The notes under the pieces: generated by a model
What the model was told of the DNA's origin: nothing
Database searches by the model: none
What the model saw: only the letters and a program-made list of their open reading frames with translations
Origin: Aquifex aeolicus
Lineage (GTDB): Bacteria > Aquificota > Aquificia > Aquificales > Aquificaceae
Length of the DNA stretch: 6,248 nt
Direction of reading: 5' to 3'
Assembly: GCA_015662815.1 (NCBI GenBank)
Contig: DQTK01000097.1
Span: 1 to 6,248 of the forward strand
Program-made: the position numbers and the translations under genes
In this document: positions 5,458 through 6,248 of the stretch, one piece after another
How positions within the stretch are numbered: the stretch's first letter is position 1
Layout of the letters: every line of letters starts with the position of its first letter

Positions 5458-6248
5458 TTATTTCTTTTTTCCGAGGAGATATTTAGCTATTATGAAGAAA
5501 ATAAGGGTTCCTATGGTAAGAATCAGAGAAGTTGCCCAAGCTTTTCTATGCCAATCTTCATAGGGTCCCATAGCGTAAACGAATATAGTTACTGTGAGAG
5601 ATGCCATAGGGTCAAAAATATTATAGGTTGTGAAATTGTTGTTAAAAGAAGTAAAAAGTAGGGGAGCAGTTTCCCCGGTAATTCTGGCAATTCCCAATAT
5701 TACACCTGTAAGTATACCTCTTTTAGCAGCCGCTAAAGAAACGTCTTTTATAACCTGCCATTTAAATGCACCTAAAGCGTATGCTGCTTCTCTCAGAGAA
5801 TCGGGAACAAGTTTTAATATCTGAGCCGTCGTAATAGCTATTACCGGAAGCATGAGTAATGCAAGGGCTACCGAACCACTGAGTCCGAAGAAGTGTCCGA
5901 CGGGTTTTACCATTATAGCGTAAACTGCTGTTCCCACAATAATGGAAGGTAAACTCACCAATGAATCAGTCATGGTTCTAAGGAAGTCTACAAATTTACT
6001 AAATCTTCCGTATTCTGTAAAGAAAATTCCTGCTGCGATACCTACCGGAATTCCTATGAGGGTTGCCAAAGAAGTAATAATCAGGTGACCTACAAAGGCA
6101 TGTTTTAATCCCCCGCCTTCTACTCCCGGCGGTGCAGGTTCTTGCAGTATTAAATCTATACTTATATTCTGAAATCCCTTGGAAAATACATCTATGATTA
6201 TCCAAAATAGCCACAATATACCATAAACAGCTGTAAGAAAAGAAAGGA
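5458..6248 (-). CDS. pstA: PstA, phosphate ABC transporter permease (N-terminus outside window)
   Basis: PstA is one of the two inner-membrane permeases of the PstSCAB high-affinity phosphate importer. The frame is open to the right edge (262 codons visible), so the TTG at 6216 is not the start: upstream residues LSFLTAVYGI continue the first membrane helix. From that TTG, the periplasmic segment with PAPPGVEGGGLKHAFVGHL (28-46) precedes helices at about 42-66, 88-103, 113-133, 166-182 and 228-247. The ABC-permease EAA loop is EAAYALGAFKWQVIKDVSLA (143-162), and the PstA-typical RITGETAPLL follows at 178-187. The usual LP in the loop is SL here. The tail LLGKKK is cytoplasmic. Upstream pstC would lie beyond 6248. 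Unlike the common pstSCAB order, pstB does not follow; a PIN-gene relic and ssrA do. Confidence 0.95.
   Translation of the reverse strand, partial: LSFLTAVYGILWLFWIIIDVFSKGFQNISIDLILQEPAPPGVEGGGLKHAFVGHLIITSLATLIGIPVGIAAGIFFTEYGRFSKFVDFLRTMTDSLVSLPSIIVGTAVYAIMVKPVGHFFGLSGSVALALLMLPVIAITTAQILKLVPDSLREAAYALGAFKWQVIKDVSLAAAKRGILTGVILGIARITGETAPLLFTSFNNNFTTYNIFDPMASLTVTIFVYAMGPYEDWHRKAWATSLILTIGTLIFFIIAKYLLGKKK

Overview
The window looks like Aquifex aeolicus or a very close relative. The reasons are AT-rich protein genes rich in Lys, Glu and Ile, a strikingly GC-rich structural RNA (a thermophile trait), a folate-dependent TrmFO, a Gram-negative KDO pathway gene, and a HypX whose landmark residues match the numbering I remember for the A. 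aeolicus enzyme. This identification is from memory of the families, not from a search.

Layout. At the left edge, on the minus strand, two short overlapping reading frames follow trmFO; together they look like the start of a GGDEF-type protein split by a one-base slip in a run of six A's. trmFO (178-1515, minus) is a tRNA m5U54 methyltransferase. It diverges across only 32 bases from kdsB (1548-2270, plus), the CMP-KDO synthetase of lipopolysaccharide synthesis. kdsB is followed within 10-16 bases by hypX (2281-3975, plus), the two-domain enzyme that makes the CO ligand of [NiFe]-hydrogenase from 10-formyl-tetrahydrofolate.

From 3990 to 5457 the minus strand is a corridor of decayed genes around one intact, conserved gene. 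Convergent to hypX lies a frameshifted DUF1641-family gene (3990-4435). Just upstream of it is the remnant of a probable second DUF1641-like gene with two nonsense codons (4448-4696). Next is ssrA, the tmRNA (4866-5212), with a good sigma70-type promoter. Between that promoter and pstA is a relic of a VapC/PIN-domain gene (5319-5451), broken by a 4-base tandem duplication. pstA (5458 to the right edge, minus) is a phosphate ABC transporter permease; its reading frame is open to the edge, so its N-terminus lies outside the window.

The genes do not form a single pathway. trmFO and hypX both consume one-carbon folates, and kdsB-hypX are probably co-transcribed. I see no CRISPR array, transposase or attachment-site duplication. 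The most distinctive signal is the set of gene relics, which is not visible if only long open frames are considered. I found no convincing new multi-gene system.
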